Shown one piece after another: positions 31,972 through 40,917 of a stretch of 64,000 nucleotides of DNA (the stretch's first letter is position 1; every line of letters begins with the position of its first letter). Where the stretch lies: NCBI RefSeq assembly GCF_013408335.1, contig NZ_JACBZR010000001.1, forward strand, positions 2,604,001 to 2,668,000. Direction: 5' to 3'. The translations under genes were made by a program, and so were the position numbers. The notes under the pieces are model-generated. The model had not been told where the DNA came from. It ran no database searches and saw only the letters and a list, made by a program, of their open reading frames with translations. This DNA comes from Nocardioides panzhihuensis (GTDB lineage: Bacteria; Actinomycetota; Actinomycetes; Propionibacteriales; Nocardioidaceae).

Positions 31972-32970
31972 ATGACTCTGACAGCACCAGCGCCCGCCGC
32001 CGAGACCCCGCGGTCTCGGCGGCGGGCGCCCGGCCCCTTCCAGCGCATGCGGGACTCCTACCTCCGCTACTGGTACGCCTACGCGATGGTCGCGCCCGTC
32101 GTGATCGTCCTCGGCGTGCTCGTCGGCTACCCGCTCGCCCGCGGCTTCTACCTGACCCTGACCGACGCCAACAGCCTCAACTCGGCACGCACCATCGGCG
32201 TCAACACGATCGACGCGACGTACAAGTTCATCGGTCTGGACAACTACGCCGAGATCCTGTGGGGCCCGGCGGCGTACGACCGCTTCTGGTCCCACTTCGT
32301 CTGGACGATCGTCTGGACCGTCACCTGTGTCGTGCTGCACTACGTGATCGGGCTCGGGCTGGCGATGCTGCTCAACCAGAGGCTGCGCGGACGCGTGGCG
32401 TACCGACTGCTGCTGATCCTGCCGTGGGCGGTGCCGACGTTCGTCACCGTCTTCGCCTGGCGGATCATGCTGGCCGACGCGGGGGTCATCAACACGATGC
32501 TCGGCACGATCGGCCTAGCCGAGCCGAGCTGGCTCGAGGACCCGACCTGGCAGCGTACGGCCGCGATCATGGTCAACACCTGGTGCGGCGTGCCGTTCAT
32601 GATGCTCTCCCTGCTCGGCGGGCTGCAGTCAATCGACGAGAACCTCTACGAGGCCGCCGAGATCGACGGCGCCAGCGCCTGGCAGCGGTTCCGCCACGTC
32701 ACGCTGCCGGGGCTCTCCTCGGTGAGCTCGACCGTCGTCCTGCTCGGGGTGATCTGGACCTTCAACCAGTTCGCGATCATCTTCCTGCTCTTCGGCAACA
32801 CCGCGCCGGACGCGCAGATCCTGGTCACCTGGGCCTATCGACTCGGCTTCGGGCAGCAGCCTCGCGACTTCGCCATGTCGGCGGCGTACGGCGTCCTGCT
32901 GCTCGCGATCCTGATCGTCTTCACGTCCTTCTACTACCGGTGGTTGAAACGCAATGACCAGCTCGCCTAG
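31972..32970 (+). CDS. Sugar ABC transporter permease (MalF-like)
   Basis: Integral membrane protein of 332 aa with six helices and the EAA loop YEAAEIDGASAWQRFRHVTLPGL (about residues 225-247), the contact site for the ATPase. Codons 7-20 contain a perfect 18-bp inverted repeat (31990-32029) that should fold strongly in the mRNA. It overlaps the MalG-like gene by 17 bp. Confidence 0.92.
   Translation: MTLTAPAPAAETPRSRRRAPGPFQRMRDSYLRYWYAYAMVAPVVIVLGVLVGYPLARGFYLTLTDANSLNSARTIGVNTIDATYKFIGLDNYAEILWGPAAYDRFWSHFVWTIVWTVTCVVLHYVIGLGLAMLLNQRLRGRVAYRLLLILPWAVPTFVTVFAWRIMLADAGVINTMLGTIGLAEPSWLEDPTWQRTAAIMVNTWCGVPFMMLSLLGGLQSIDENLYEAAEIDGASAWQRFRHVTLPGLSSVSSTVVLLGVIWTFNQFAIIFLLFGNTAPDAQILVTWAYRLGFGQQPRDFAMSAAYGVLLLAILIVFTSFYYRWLKRNDQLA
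31990..32029. promoter_or_regulatory. Perfect 18-bp hairpin inside the 5' end of the malF-like gene
   Basis: GCGCCCGCCGCCGAGACC and its exact complement flank a CCGC loop. All 18 pairs match, and most are G-C. It begins 18 nt into the coding sequence and could stall processivity or RNA decay between the binding-protein gene and the permeases. Confidence 0.75.
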
Positions 32971-33832
32971 CACCAGCGCGCCCCGAAAGCCTCAGCGGCG
33001 ACGCGGCGAACTCGGCCCGGTCGCCCGGGTGGGCACGCACGTGACGCTCTCGGTGGCGTCGATGATCGCGCTGTTCCCGATCTTCTGGCTCCTCTACCTG
33101 TCCCTGGGACCGGACAAGGACGACTACCTCCACCCCGGCGGTATCGCCGCGAAGGCGACGCTCGACAACTACTGGTTCGTGCTCACCAACACCGCCTTCT
33201 TCGACTGGCTGTGGTCGACGATGGTGGTCGCGGGCGGCACGACCCTGTTCGGGGTGATGTCGGCGGCGACGACCGGCTACGCGGTCTCCCGGATGCGGTT
33301 CCCCGGCAACCGGACGCTGATGTGGGTCCTGCTGCTGACGCAGGCGTTCCCGATCGCGGTGCTGATCGTGCCGATGTACGAGATCTTCTCCCGGCTCGGC
33401 CTGGTCGACTCCCACTTCGGTCTGATCCTGGTCAACTGCACCACCATCGTCCCCTACTGCTCCTGGCTGCTGAAGGGCTACTTCGACACCATCCCGATCG
33501 AGCTCGACGAGGCCGGCATGATGGACGGGCTCACCCCGTTCGGTACGTTCTGGCGACTGATCCTGCCGCTGGCTCGCCCGGGCCTCGCTGTGGCCGCGTT
33601 CTACGCTTTCATCACCGCCTTCGCCGAGGTCGCCTTCGCCTCGACGTTCCTGCTCGACGACTCGAAGTACACCTTCGCGGTCGGGCTGCAGAGCTTCATC
33701 AGCGAGCATGACGCGCAGTGGAACCTGATGGCTGCCACCGCGGTCCTCATCGCCATCCCCGTGACCATCTTCTTCTACCTCGTCCAACGACACGTCGTCA
33801 CCGGTCTGACCGCCGGCGGCGTCAAAGGCTGA
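32954..33832 (+). CDS. Sugar ABC transporter permease (MalG-like)
   Basis: Integral membrane protein of 292 aa with six helices and the EAA motif LDEAGMMDGLTPFGTFWRLILPLARPG. It pairs with the MalF-like subunit. No ATP-binding subunit follows; such actinobacterial importers usually share an MsiK-type ATPase encoded elsewhere. Confidence 0.92.
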   Translation: MTSSPSTSAPRKPQRRRGELGPVARVGTHVTLSVASMIALFPIFWLLYLSLGPDKDDYLHPGGIAAKATLDNYWFVLTNTAFFDWLWSTMVVAGGTTLFGVMSAATTGYAVSRMRFPGNRTLMWVLLLTQAFPIAVLIVPMYEIFSRLGLVDSHFGLILVNCTTIVPYCSWLLKGYFDTIPIELDEAGMMDGLTPFGTFWRLILPLARPGLAVAAFYAFITAFAEVAFASTFLLDDSKYTFAVGLQSFISEHDAQWNLMAATAVLIAIPVTIFFYLVQRHVVTGLTAGGVKG

Positions 33833-33846
33833 AAGGCCCCACGAAC

Positions 33847-35472
33847 ATGAACAGCTCCTCCCTGAGCACCGAATGGTGGCGTGACGCCGTCATCTACCAG
33901 GTCTACCCCCGCAGCTTCGCCGACAGCGACGGCGACGGCACCGGTGACCTTCCCGGGATCCGGTCCCGGCTCCCCTACCTCCGCGACCTGGGGGTGGATG
34001 CCGTCTGGCTGAGCCCGTTCTATGCCTCGCCGCAGGCCGACGGTGGCTACGACGTGTCCGACTACCGTGCGGTCGACCCGCGCTACGGGACGCTGGACGA
34101 CGCTCGCGCGCTGATCACCTCGGCGCACGAGCTCGGGTTGAAGATCATCGCCGACATCGTCCCCAACCACTCCTCCGACCAGCACGTCTGGTTCCAGCAG
34201 GCGCTGGCCGAGGGGCCGGGGTCGCCGATGCGGTCGCGCTACCACTTCCTCCCCGGGCGCGGTGAGAACGGCGAGGAGCCGCCCAACGACTGGGACTCGA
34301 TCTTCGGTGGACCCGCCTGGACCCGGGTGCCGGACGGCGACTGGTATCTCCACCTCTTCGCCCCCGAGCAGCCCGACTTCAACTGGAACTCCCCCGAGGT
34401 CGCCGCCGAGTTCCTCGACATCCTGCGGTTCTGGCTCGACCTCGGCATCGACGGCTTCCGCATCGACGTCGCCCACGGCCTGGTCAAGGCCGAGGGCCTG
34501 CCCTCCATCGGCCACGCTGACCAGCTCCACCTGCTCGGCAACGACGTGATGCCGTTCTTCGACCAGGACGGCGTCCACGAGATCTACCGCACCTGGCGGC
34601 GGGTGCTGGCGGACTACCCGGACCGGATCTTCGTCGCCGAGGCGTGGACACCCACGGTGGCGCGGTCGGCCAACTACGTACGCCCCGACGAGCTGCACCA
34701 GGCCTTCAACTTCGAGTACCTCGACACCGCCTGGGACGCCTCGGCACTGCGCAAGGTCATCGACAGCTCCCTGGACGCGATGCGGCCGGTCGGCGCCCCG
34801 GCGACCTGGGTGCTGTCCAACCACGACGTCACCCGTCACGCCACGCGGTTCGCCAACCCGCCGGGTTCCGGCACCCAGATCCGTACGCCGGGTGACCGCG
34901 AGCTCGGTCTGCGGCGGGCCCGCGCGGCGACGCTGCTCATGCTGGCGCTTCCGGGCTCGGCGTACGCCTACCAGGGCGAGGAGCTCGGTCTCCCCGACGT
35001 CACCGACCTGCCCGACGAGGTCCGCCAAGACCCGTCCTTCCACCGCGCCAGCGGCCAGGACGGCTTCCGCGACGGCTGCCGCGTGCCGCTGCCGTGGACC
35101 CGGTCGGGTTCGTCGTACGGCTTCGGCGACGGTGACTCGTGGCTACCGCAGCCCGCGGAGTGGGGGGATCTGAGCGTCGAGGCCCAGACCGGCGTCGAGG
35201 GTTCCACCCTCGAGCTCTACCGCTCCGCCATCGCCATCCGCCGCGACGTCCCCGGCCTCGGCGCCGGCGACGCGGTGACCTGGCGCGACGGGGCCCCCGC
35301 CGGAGTCCTCTGGTTCGAGCGCGACGGCTTCGCCTGCACGGTCAACACCACCAAGGAGCGCGTACGCATCACCGCCCCCGGCCGCGTACTCCTCTCCTCC
35401 TCCGGCCCCCTCCCCCTCACCGACGGCTCCGCCGACCTCCCCGGCGACACCACCGTCTGGTGGGAGCTCTAG
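33847..35472 (+). CDS. Alpha-glucosidase, GH13 family
   Basis: Cytoplasmic glycoside hydrolase of 541 aa that hydrolyses alpha-glucosidic bonds of imported sugars. The GH13 regions are DIVPNHSSD (I), GFRIDVAHG (II, nucleophile Asp), FVAEAW (III, acid/base Glu) and LSNHDVTRH (IV, transition-state Asp). There is no signal peptide, so it acts after uptake. The ATG at 33847 lies 14 bp after the permease stop. It closes the LacI-controlled operon; copy D of the repeat family starts right after its stop. Maltose, isomaltose or trehalose-related specificity cannot be decided from sequence alone. Confidence 0.93.
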   Translation: MNSSSLSTEWWRDAVIYQVYPRSFADSDGDGTGDLPGIRSRLPYLRDLGVDAVWLSPFYASPQADGGYDVSDYRAVDPRYGTLDDARALITSAHELGLKIIADIVPNHSSDQHVWFQQALAEGPGSPMRSRYHFLPGRGENGEEPPNDWDSIFGGPAWTRVPDGDWYLHLFAPEQPDFNWNSPEVAAEFLDILRFWLDLGIDGFRIDVAHGLVKAEGLPSIGHADQLHLLGNDVMPFFDQDGVHEIYRTWRRVLADYPDRIFVAEAWTPTVARSANYVRPDELHQAFNFEYLDTAWDASALRKVIDSSLDAMRPVGAPATWVLSNHDVTRHATRFANPPGSGTQIRTPGDRELGLRRARAATLLMLALPGSAYAYQGEELGLPDVTDLPDEVRQDPSFHRASGQDGFRDGCRVPLPWTRSGSSYGFGDGDSWLPQPAEWGDLSVEAQTGVEGSTLELYRSAIAIRRDVPGLGAGDAVTWRDGAPAGVLWFERDGFACTVNTTKERVRITAPGRVLLSSSGPLPLTDGSADLPGDTTVWWEL

Positions 35473-35542
35473 CCGAGAGGTCGCTCCGGTCGGCCGAGTT
35501 GGCACATCTGTGCCCACTCGGCCGACGTACGTGACGCCTCGA
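35473..35542. repeat. 21-bp-unit palindromic repeat element, copy D (minimal form)
   Basis: One direct unit (35473-35493), a 28-bp centre (35494-35521) forming CCGAGT-T-GGCACA / TGTGCC-C-ACTCGG with a TC loop, and one inverted unit (35522-35542). It fills the gap between two convergent genes, starting on the first base after one stop and ending 2 bp before the other. Confidence 0.9.
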
Positions 35543-35544
35543 CG

Positions 35545-36348
35545 CTAGCGGCGGGCGGTGACGTAGCAGGCGACGGCGGTGGCGGCGGCTACGTTGAGGG
35601 AGTCGATGCCGGCGGACATCGGGATGATGGCGCGGCGGTCGGAGGCCTGCTGCCAGCGCGGGGAGATGCCGTGGCCCTCGGAGCCCATGACGAGGGCGAC
35701 CTTGTCGACGCCTTCGACGGCCTTCTCGATGTCGACGGCGTCGTCGGCCAGGGTGAGGGCGACGGTGGTGAAGCCGGCGGCGGAGAGGGTCGGGAGCGCT
35801 TCGTACCAGTCCGGCAGGCGGGTCCACGGCAGCGCGAAGACGGCGCCCATCGCGACCTTGATCGAGCGCCGGTAGAGCGGGTCGGCGCAGCGGGGAGCGA
35901 GCAGCACCGCGTCGAACCCGAGCGCCGCGCCCGATCGGAAGATCGCGCCGACGTTGGTGTGGTCGACGATGTCCTCGAGCACCAGGACCGAGCGGGCGCC
36001 CTCGAGCACCGATTCGACCGACGGCAGCGGCCGCCGCTTCAGCGACGCCAGCGCGCCCCGATGAACATGGAACCCAGTCACCTCCTCGGCGGCCTTCTCG
36101 CTCATCACGTAGCACGGCGCATCGGTCGTGGCGAGCACGTCGGAGAGACCGTCGAGCCACTTCGGCGCCATCAGAAACGACCGCGGCTCGAAGCCGCCGG
36201 CCACCGCGCGACGTACGACCTTCTCCCCCTCGGCCAGGAACAGCCCCTCCGAGGTCTCGAGGGACTTGCGCAGCTCGACGTCGCGCAGGTCGCGGTAGTC
36301 GGCGAGCCGCGGATCGGCGGGGTCGGAGATCTCGATCAGCTCAACCAT
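35545..36348 (-). CDS. SpoU/TrmH-family RNA 2'-O-methyltransferase
   Basis: SPOUT methyltransferase of 267 aa. An N-terminal RNA-binding domain (about 1-95, ETSEGLFLAEGEKVVRRAV) precedes the catalytic domain with motif 1 HTNVGAIFRSGAALG, motif 2 VALVMGSEGHGI and motif 3 DSLNVAAATAVACY. It uses S-adenosylmethionine to methylate a ribose in rRNA or tRNA; the nucleotide is not predictable. The ATG at 36348 fits the start of similarity. It lies 7 bp downstream of the cysG-like gene. Confidence 0.9.
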   Translation of the reverse strand: MVELIEISDPADPRLADYRDLRDVELRKSLETSEGLFLAEGEKVVRRAVAGGFEPRSFLMAPKWLDGLSDVLATTDAPCYVMSEKAAEEVTGFHVHRGALASLKRRPLPSVESVLEGARSVLVLEDIVDHTNVGAIFRSGAALGFDAVLLAPRCADPLYRRSIKVAMGAVFALPWTRLPDWYEALPTLSAAGFTTVALTLADDAVDIEKAVEGVDKVALVMGSEGHGISPRWQQASDRRAIIPMSAGIDSLNVAAATAVACYVTARR

Positions 36349-36355
36349 CAGGCGC

Positions 36356-37582
36356 CTAGAACGAGTCCGGGTGGGCGACGCGGACCACTTCACCGATGAC
36401 GATGATCGCCGGGGGCTGGACGTTCTCGTCGACCAGGACCTTCTCGAGGGTCTCGAGGGTCGCCAGGACCGTACGCTCCGTGGGCATCGTGCCGTCGCAG
36501 ATGACCGCGACGGGGGTGCCTGGGTCGCGGCCGCCGTCGAGCAGGGCGGTCGCGATCGCAGGGGCGTTCTGGACGGCCATGAGGAGGACGAGGGTGCCAC
36601 CCAGGCCGGCGACGGCAGGCCAGTTGGTCAGCGAGGTGGGGTCGTTGGGCGGGACGTGGCCGGAGATGACGGTGAACTCGTGCGCGACGCCGCGGTGGGT
36701 CACCGGGATCCCGGCGACGCCGGGCACCGTCACCGGCGAGGTCAGGCCGGGGATGACGTGCACCGGGACACCGGCCTCACGGCAGGCGAGGACCTCCTCG
36801 AAGCCACGGCCGAAGATGAAGTTGTCGCCGCCCTTGAAGCGCGCGACCGCCTTCCCCGCCCTGGCTGCCTCGACGATGATCCGGTTGATCTCCTCCTGCT
36901 GGGCCGAGCGGCCGCGGGGGAGCTTGGCGACGTCGACCAGCTCGACGTCGGCGGGCAGCTCGGAGAGCAGCTCCCGCGGCGCCAGCCGGTCGGCGACGAC
37001 GATGTCGGCCTCCATCAGGGCTTTGCGGCCGGCGACCGAGATCAGCCCGGGGTCACCCGGGCCGCCACCGATCAGGGTCACTCCGGGCACGCGCTGGCGC
37101 TCGTGCGGAGCGATCAGGTCACCGGAGCGCAGCCCGTCGAGGATCCGGTCGCGTACGCCCGCGGAGCGCCGCGGGTCACGGTTGGCGAGCACGGCGACGG
37201 TCAGGTCGCCGTCGTGGCCGGTCGCCGGGGTCCAGGCGGTGGCCTGCGTGCCGTCGTCGGAGCGTACGCAGAAGATCCGACGCTCCTCGGCCGCGGCCGA
37301 GACCGCCTCGTTGACGTCGGCATGCTGGGCCGCGGCGATGACGTACCACGCGTCGTCGAGCACCTCGGCCGAGAACCGGGCCTGGTGCCAGGTGATCTCC
37401 CCTGACCCGAGCAGGCCTTCCAGCGCGGGCGTCAGTGACGGCGAGACGACCTCGACCCGCGCCCCCGCGGCGATCAGGGCAGGCACCCGTCGCTGTGCGA
37501 CCCGGCCGCCACCGACGACGACCACCCTCCGCCCCTCGAGGATGAGGCCGGCGGGGTAGGGAACGACGTGCTCTGAACTCAT
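36356..37582 (-). CDS. cysG: Bifunctional siroheme synthase (CysG): precorrin-2 dehydrogenase + uroporphyrinogen-III C-methyltransferase
   Basis: Fusion of 408 aa. Residues 1-150 are the siroheme synthase Rossmann domain (VVVVGGGRVAQRRVPALI) that oxidises precorrin-2. Residues about 160-405 are the SAM-dependent methyltransferase with GVTLIGGGPGDPGLISVAG, VVADRLAP, GGDNFIFGRGFEE and VIPGLTSPVTVPGVAGIPVTHRG. Siroheme serves sulfite and nitrite reductases. No such reductase lies nearby. Confidence 0.92.
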   Translation of the reverse strand: MSSEHVVPYPAGLILEGRRVVVVGGGRVAQRRVPALIAAGARVEVVSPSLTPALEGLLGSGEITWHQARFSAEVLDDAWYVIAAAQHADVNEAVSAAAEERRIFCVRSDDGTQATAWTPATGHDGDLTVAVLANRDPRRSAGVRDRILDGLRSGDLIAPHERQRVPGVTLIGGGPGDPGLISVAGRKALMEADIVVADRLAPRELLSELPADVELVDVAKLPRGRSAQQEEINRIIVEAARAGKAVARFKGGDNFIFGRGFEEVLACREAGVPVHVIPGLTSPVTVPGVAGIPVTHRGVAHEFTVISGHVPPNDPTSLTNWPAVAGLGGTLVLLMAVQNAPAIATALLDGGRDPGTPVAVICDGTMPTERTVLATLETLEKVLVDENVQPPAIIVIGEVVRVAHPDSF

Positions 37583-37638
37583 GGGTACATCCTCGCCCAA
37601 CACCGGGGTGCGGCCTGACAACGGGTCGATTCGCGGAC

Positions 37639-37644
37639 TACGTT
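37639..37644 (+). promoter_or_regulatory. -10 box TACGTT, leaderless start
   Basis: TACGTT ends 7 nt before the ATG at 37652, which supports that start over the in-frame TTG at 37643. Confidence 0.5.
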
Positions 37645-37651
37645 GGTGGGC

Positions 37652-38179
37652 ATGGCACTCGATCGCCCGGTGAAGCCGGATCCCTACTCGCTCATGCCCG
37701 CCCTCCCCTCCTTCACGCTGACCAGCGGTGACGTGACGGATGGACAGCCGCTGAAGCAGGACCAGGTCCACGACGGCGGCAACACCTCTCCACAGCTCAG
37801 CTGGAGCGGAGCGCCGGAGGGGACGAAGTCGTACGTCATCACCTGCTTCGACCCCGATGCGCCCACGCCCAGCGGGTTCTGGCACTGGGCGCTGGTCGAC
37901 GTCCCCGCCGACGTGACCGAGCTCCCCGCCGGCGCCGGTGCCGGCAGCGCCGAGCTTCCGGGCAAGGCGTTCCACGTCGCCTCCGACTTCGGCACCAAGG
38001 AGTTCGGCGGCGCCGCACCTCCCGCCGGCGACCAGGTCCACCGCTACTACTTCGTGGTCCACGCCGTCGGCGAGGAGACGCTGGGCGTGAACGACGAGGT
38101 CACCCCGGCGGTCGTCTCCTTCAACCTGGCCTTCAAGGCGCTGGCCCGCGCCGTCCTGGTCGGCACCTACCAGCACTGA
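37652..38179 (+). CDS. YbhB/YbcL family (PEBP, Raf kinase inhibitor-like) protein
   Basis: Phosphatidylethanolamine-binding-like protein of 175 aa with the ligand-pocket motifs [31 protein letters not shown] and HRYYFVVHA. It has no signal peptide. The function of bacterial members is unclear. It is followed by a strong convergent terminator. Confidence 0.9.
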   Translation: MALDRPVKPDPYSLMPALPSFTLTSGDVTDGQPLKQDQVHDGGNTSPQLSWSGAPEGTKSYVITCFDPDAPTPSGFWHWALVDVPADVTELPAGAGAGSAELPGKAFHVASDFGTKEFGGAAPPAGDQVHRYYFVVHAVGEETLGVNDEVTPAVVSFNLAFKALARAVLVGTYQH

Positions 38180-38186
38180 GACGCGC

Positions 38187-38214
38187 GTGGGGCCCGGGTC
38201 ACCCCGGGCCCCAC
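38187..38214. terminator. Bidirectional terminator
   Basis: GTGGGGCCCGGG and CCCGGGCCCCAC form a perfect 12-bp stem with a 4-nt loop, 8 nt after the ybhB stop and 16 bp from the convergent response-regulator stop. Confidence 0.8.
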
Positions 38215-38229
38215 CCCACTCAGCACCTC

Positions 38230-38943
38230 TCAGGCGAGATGGGTCAGCGGCGTCGGCGTACGTCGATGCTCGACGTCGAGAGAGAGCCCGAAGGCGAGGA
38301 ACATCTCGCTCAGACACTGCTCGAACTGCCGTCGTCCGCTGAAGAGCCTGCTGATGATCGACCGCTCGGGGAACCCGGCGTGGATCAGGCCCAGCACCTC
38401 GCTCTGCCGCATCGTCAGCCTCGCCATCGCCTCGGCATCGGCGTCGGGCGACGCCTCGACCATCCGCGAGATGACCTCGGGGTCGACGACGACCTCGCCC
38501 GACGCCACCCGGCCGACGACGTCGAAGAAGTGCGGGACGGTGCGTACGCGCGACTTGCGCAGGTAGCCGAGACCGCCGGTGCCGATGCTGGCGAAGACCG
38601 AGGCGGCGTAGGCCGTGTCGACCGAGTCCCCGAGCACGACGATGCCCATCTCCGGCACCTTCTCGTGCAGCCGGAGCGCGGCGCGGATGCCCTCGTCGGC
38701 CAGACCCGCGCCCAGCCGCGCGTCGGTCACCACCAGAGTCGGCAGCGTGTCGGTCGCCGCCTGGATGAGCCCCTCTGCGTCCGCGGCGTCGGCGACCACC
38801 TGGTAACCACCGCGCGCAAGCAGGGCCGTGAGTCCAGCACGAAGGAGAGGCGACTCGTCGGCAACGACGACGCTCGGCTCATAGCTGTGCACAACGGCTC
38901 CGCTCGCGGTTCGGGGTAGCGGTCGAGACGCATTCTGTCGCAT
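38230..38943 (-). CDS. Orphan response regulator with degenerate LuxR domain
   Basis: Protein of 237 aa (or 220 aa from the GTG at 38892). The receiver domain is intact, with phospho-acceptor Asp in LVVTDARLG and acidic VVADES near the start. The C-terminal region (LTMRQSEVLGLIHAGFPERSIISRLFSGRRQFEQCLSEMF) keeps the LuxR outline but lacks the usual conserved glycine/threonine recognition pattern. No sensor kinase is adjacent. DNA binding may be altered or lost. Confidence 0.75.
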   Translation of the reverse strand: MRQNASRPLPRTASGAVVHSYEPSVVVADESPLLRAGLTALLARGGYQVVADAADAEGLIQAATDTLPTLVVTDARLGAGLADEGIRAALRLHEKVPEMGIVVLGDSVDTAYAASVFASIGTGGLGYLRKSRVRTVPHFFDVVGRVASGEVVVDPEVISRMVEASPDADAEAMARLTMRQSEVLGLIHAGFPERSIISRLFSGRRQFEQCLSEMFLAFGLSLDVEHRRTPTPLTHLA

Positions 38944-38993
38944 GCCACCGCAAACCCCCGGGATCTAGCGGCCGTGTTCGCATCGGCGGCCCC

Positions 38994-39048
38994 CAGAAGC
39001 CCGTCAGAAGCCCGTCAGATTCCCGGCAGAACCCCGTCAGAACTGCGG
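38994..39048. repeat. Five tandem 11-bp repeats
   Basis: CAGAAGCCCGT (38994), CAGAAGCCCGT (39005), CAGATTCCCGG (39016), CAGAACCCCGT (39027) and CAGAACTGCGG (39038). The last overlaps the end of the FMN reductase gene; its stop codon is created within the repeat. Confidence 0.75.
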
Positions 39049-39681
39049 CGGCCCCTCCGAGGCGCGCTTGAGCAGCGTCTCGAACGAGGTCGGACTGGCG
39101 AACTCGTCCTCCACCAGCGTCCGGTGGGGCGCCGGAGCGGGCGCGCCATCCGACACTGCGAGCAGAGCGGCCAGCTCGGCGGCAGCGCGGTCGACCCGCT
39201 TCGCGAGCTCCGGGCCCCCGGCGAAGTCCTCCGTCGCGGCGAACACGCCGGTCGGCACGACCACAGCGTGCAGGTAGGCGAAAAGCGGCCGCAGCGCATG
39301 CTCGAGCACCAGCGAGTGCCGGACCGTGCCAGCCGTCGCGGCGACCAGCACCGGCTTGCCGTCGAGAACGCCCTGCTCGAGCACGTCGAAGAACGTCTTG
39401 AACAGGCCCGAATACGACGCGGAGAAGACCGGGGTCACCGCGATGACGCCGTCGGCGCGGCGCACTTGGTCGATGGCCGCCTGGAGCGCCGGCTTGGCGA
39501 ACCCTGTCAGCAGGTTGTCGGTCAGCTCGTGCGCCAGGCCTCGCAGCTCGACGTGCTCGACCTCGACCTCGGCGCCACGGGCCTGCACGGCCCGGGTCGT
39601 CGCCTCGCCGAGCATGTCGGCGAGCAGCTTGGTCGAGGACGGGACCGAGAGCCCCGCGGAGACCACCACGATCCGGGTCAC
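39037..39681 (-). CDS. NADPH-dependent FMN reductase (luciferase-partner type)
   Basis: Flavodoxin-like reductase of 214 aa with the FMN loop LSVPSSTKLLAD near the N-terminus and VFSASYSGLFKTFFDVLEQG. It supplies reduced FMN to the luciferase-like monooxygenase encoded just upstream, which it overlaps by 4 bp (GTGA). The two families match a gene pair common in corynebacteria and other actinobacteria (CE1758/CE1759 type). Confidence 0.88.
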   Translation of the reverse strand: MTRIVVVSAGLSVPSSTKLLADMLGEATTRAVQARGAEVEVEHVELRGLAHELTDNLLTGFAKPALQAAIDQVRRADGVIAVTPVFSASYSGLFKTFFDVLEQGVLDGKPVLVAATAGTVRHSLVLEHALRPLFAYLHAVVVPTGVFAATEDFAGGPELAKRVDRAAAELAALLAVSDGAPAPAPHRTLVEDEFASPTSFETLLKRASEGPPQF

Positions 39682-40874
39682 AGCTCCCCCTCGAGAACCT
39701 TGGCGACCTCGGGGTCGTCCGCCCCGAGACCAAGGTCGGTGCGGTCGGACGAGCCGGTGGCGGAGTCGCCCTCGGCGTACACGGTAGAGTCCTTCGAGCC
39801 GCCGGCCTTCTCCACCAGGGAGGCGTGGGTCGGGGCGTCCGGGACACCGGGCTTACGCAGCTTCTCGAACTCCGCGCGCAGGGTCGGCAGGATCTCGCCG
39901 TAGAGGTCGAGCTGCTCCAGCACCGTCTTCAGCGGCAGCCCGGCGTGGTCCAGCAGGAAGAGCTGACGCTGGTAGTCACCGACGTACTCACGGAACGAGA
40001 GCGTCCGCTCGATGACCTGCTGCGGCGAACCGACGGTCAGCGGCGTGGCCTCGGAGAAGTCCTCCAGCGAAGGGCCGTGACCGTAGACCGGCGCGTTGTC
40101 GAAGTAGGGCCGGAACTCGTTGACCGCGTCCTGGGAGCTGGGCCGCATGAAGAACTGCCCGCCCAGACCCACGATCGCCTGGTCGGCGGTGCCGTGGCCG
40201 TAGTGCTCGAAGCGCTGGCGGTAGAGCTGCACCATCTGCTTGGTGTGCGATGCCGGCCAGAAGATGTGGTTGTGGAAGAAGCCGTCGCCATAGTACGCAG
40301 CCTGCTCGGCGATCTCCGGCGAGCGGATCGAACCGTGCCAGACGAACGGCGCCACGCCGTCCAGGGGCCGCGGCGTCGAGGTGTAGCCCTGCAGCGGCGT
40401 ACGGAAACGGCCCGACCAGTCGACGACGTCCTCGCTCCACAGCCGACGCAGCAGGGCATAGTTCTCGATCGCCAGGTTGATGCCCTGGCGGATGTCCTTG
40501 CCGAACCAGGGATAGACCGGGCCGGTGTTGCCGCGGCCCATCATCAGGTCGACGCGGCCGTCGGTCAGGTGCTGGATCTTGGCGTAGTCCTCCGCGATCA
40601 GTACCGGGTCGGTGGTGGTGATCAGCGTGGTCGCCGTGCTCAGGATGATGCGCTCGGTCTGCGCGCCGATGTAGGCCAGCGTCGCGGTCGGGTTGGAGGC
40701 GATGAACGGCGGGTTGTGGTGCTCACCGGTCGCGAAGACGTCCAGGCCCACCTCCTCGGCGTGCTTGGCGATCGCGACGGTCGCCTTGATCCGCTCGTGC
40801 TCCGTCGGGGTCCTGCCGGTCGTCGGGTCCGTCGTCACGTCGCCGACGGTGAAGATGCCGAACTGCATACCCAT
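39678..40874 (-). CDS. Luciferase-like flavin-dependent monooxygenase
   Basis: LLM-class TIM-barrel monooxygenase of 398 aa with FATGEHHNPPFIASNP, HLTDGRVDLMMGRGN and WHGSIRSPEIAEQAAYYGDGFF. It oxidises an unknown substrate with O2 and FMNH2 delivered by the downstream reductase. GGGGCAGGGGAAC is the ribosome-binding region before the ATG at 40874. Residues from about 345 on form an acidic tail not needed by the fold. Two palindromes lie upstream (40918-40961). Confidence 0.88.
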   Translation of the reverse strand: MGMQFGIFTVGDVTTDPTTGRTPTEHERIKATVAIAKHAEEVGLDVFATGEHHNPPFIASNPTATLAYIGAQTERIILSTATTLITTTDPVLIAEDYAKIQHLTDGRVDLMMGRGNTGPVYPWFGKDIRQGINLAIENYALLRRLWSEDVVDWSGRFRTPLQGYTSTPRPLDGVAPFVWHGSIRSPEIAEQAAYYGDGFFHNHIFWPASHTKQMVQLYRQRFEHYGHGTADQAIVGLGGQFFMRPSSQDAVNEFRPYFDNAPVYGHGPSLEDFSEATPLTVGSPQQVIERTLSFREYVGDYQRQLFLLDHAGLPLKTVLEQLDLYGEILPTLRAEFEKLRKPGVPDAPTHASLVEKAGGSKDSTVYAEGDSATGSSDRTDLGLGADDPEVAKVLEGEL

Positions 40875-40917
40875 GTTCCCCTGCCCCTTTCGTGACCCGA
40901 GACTGTCCCGGTCCACG

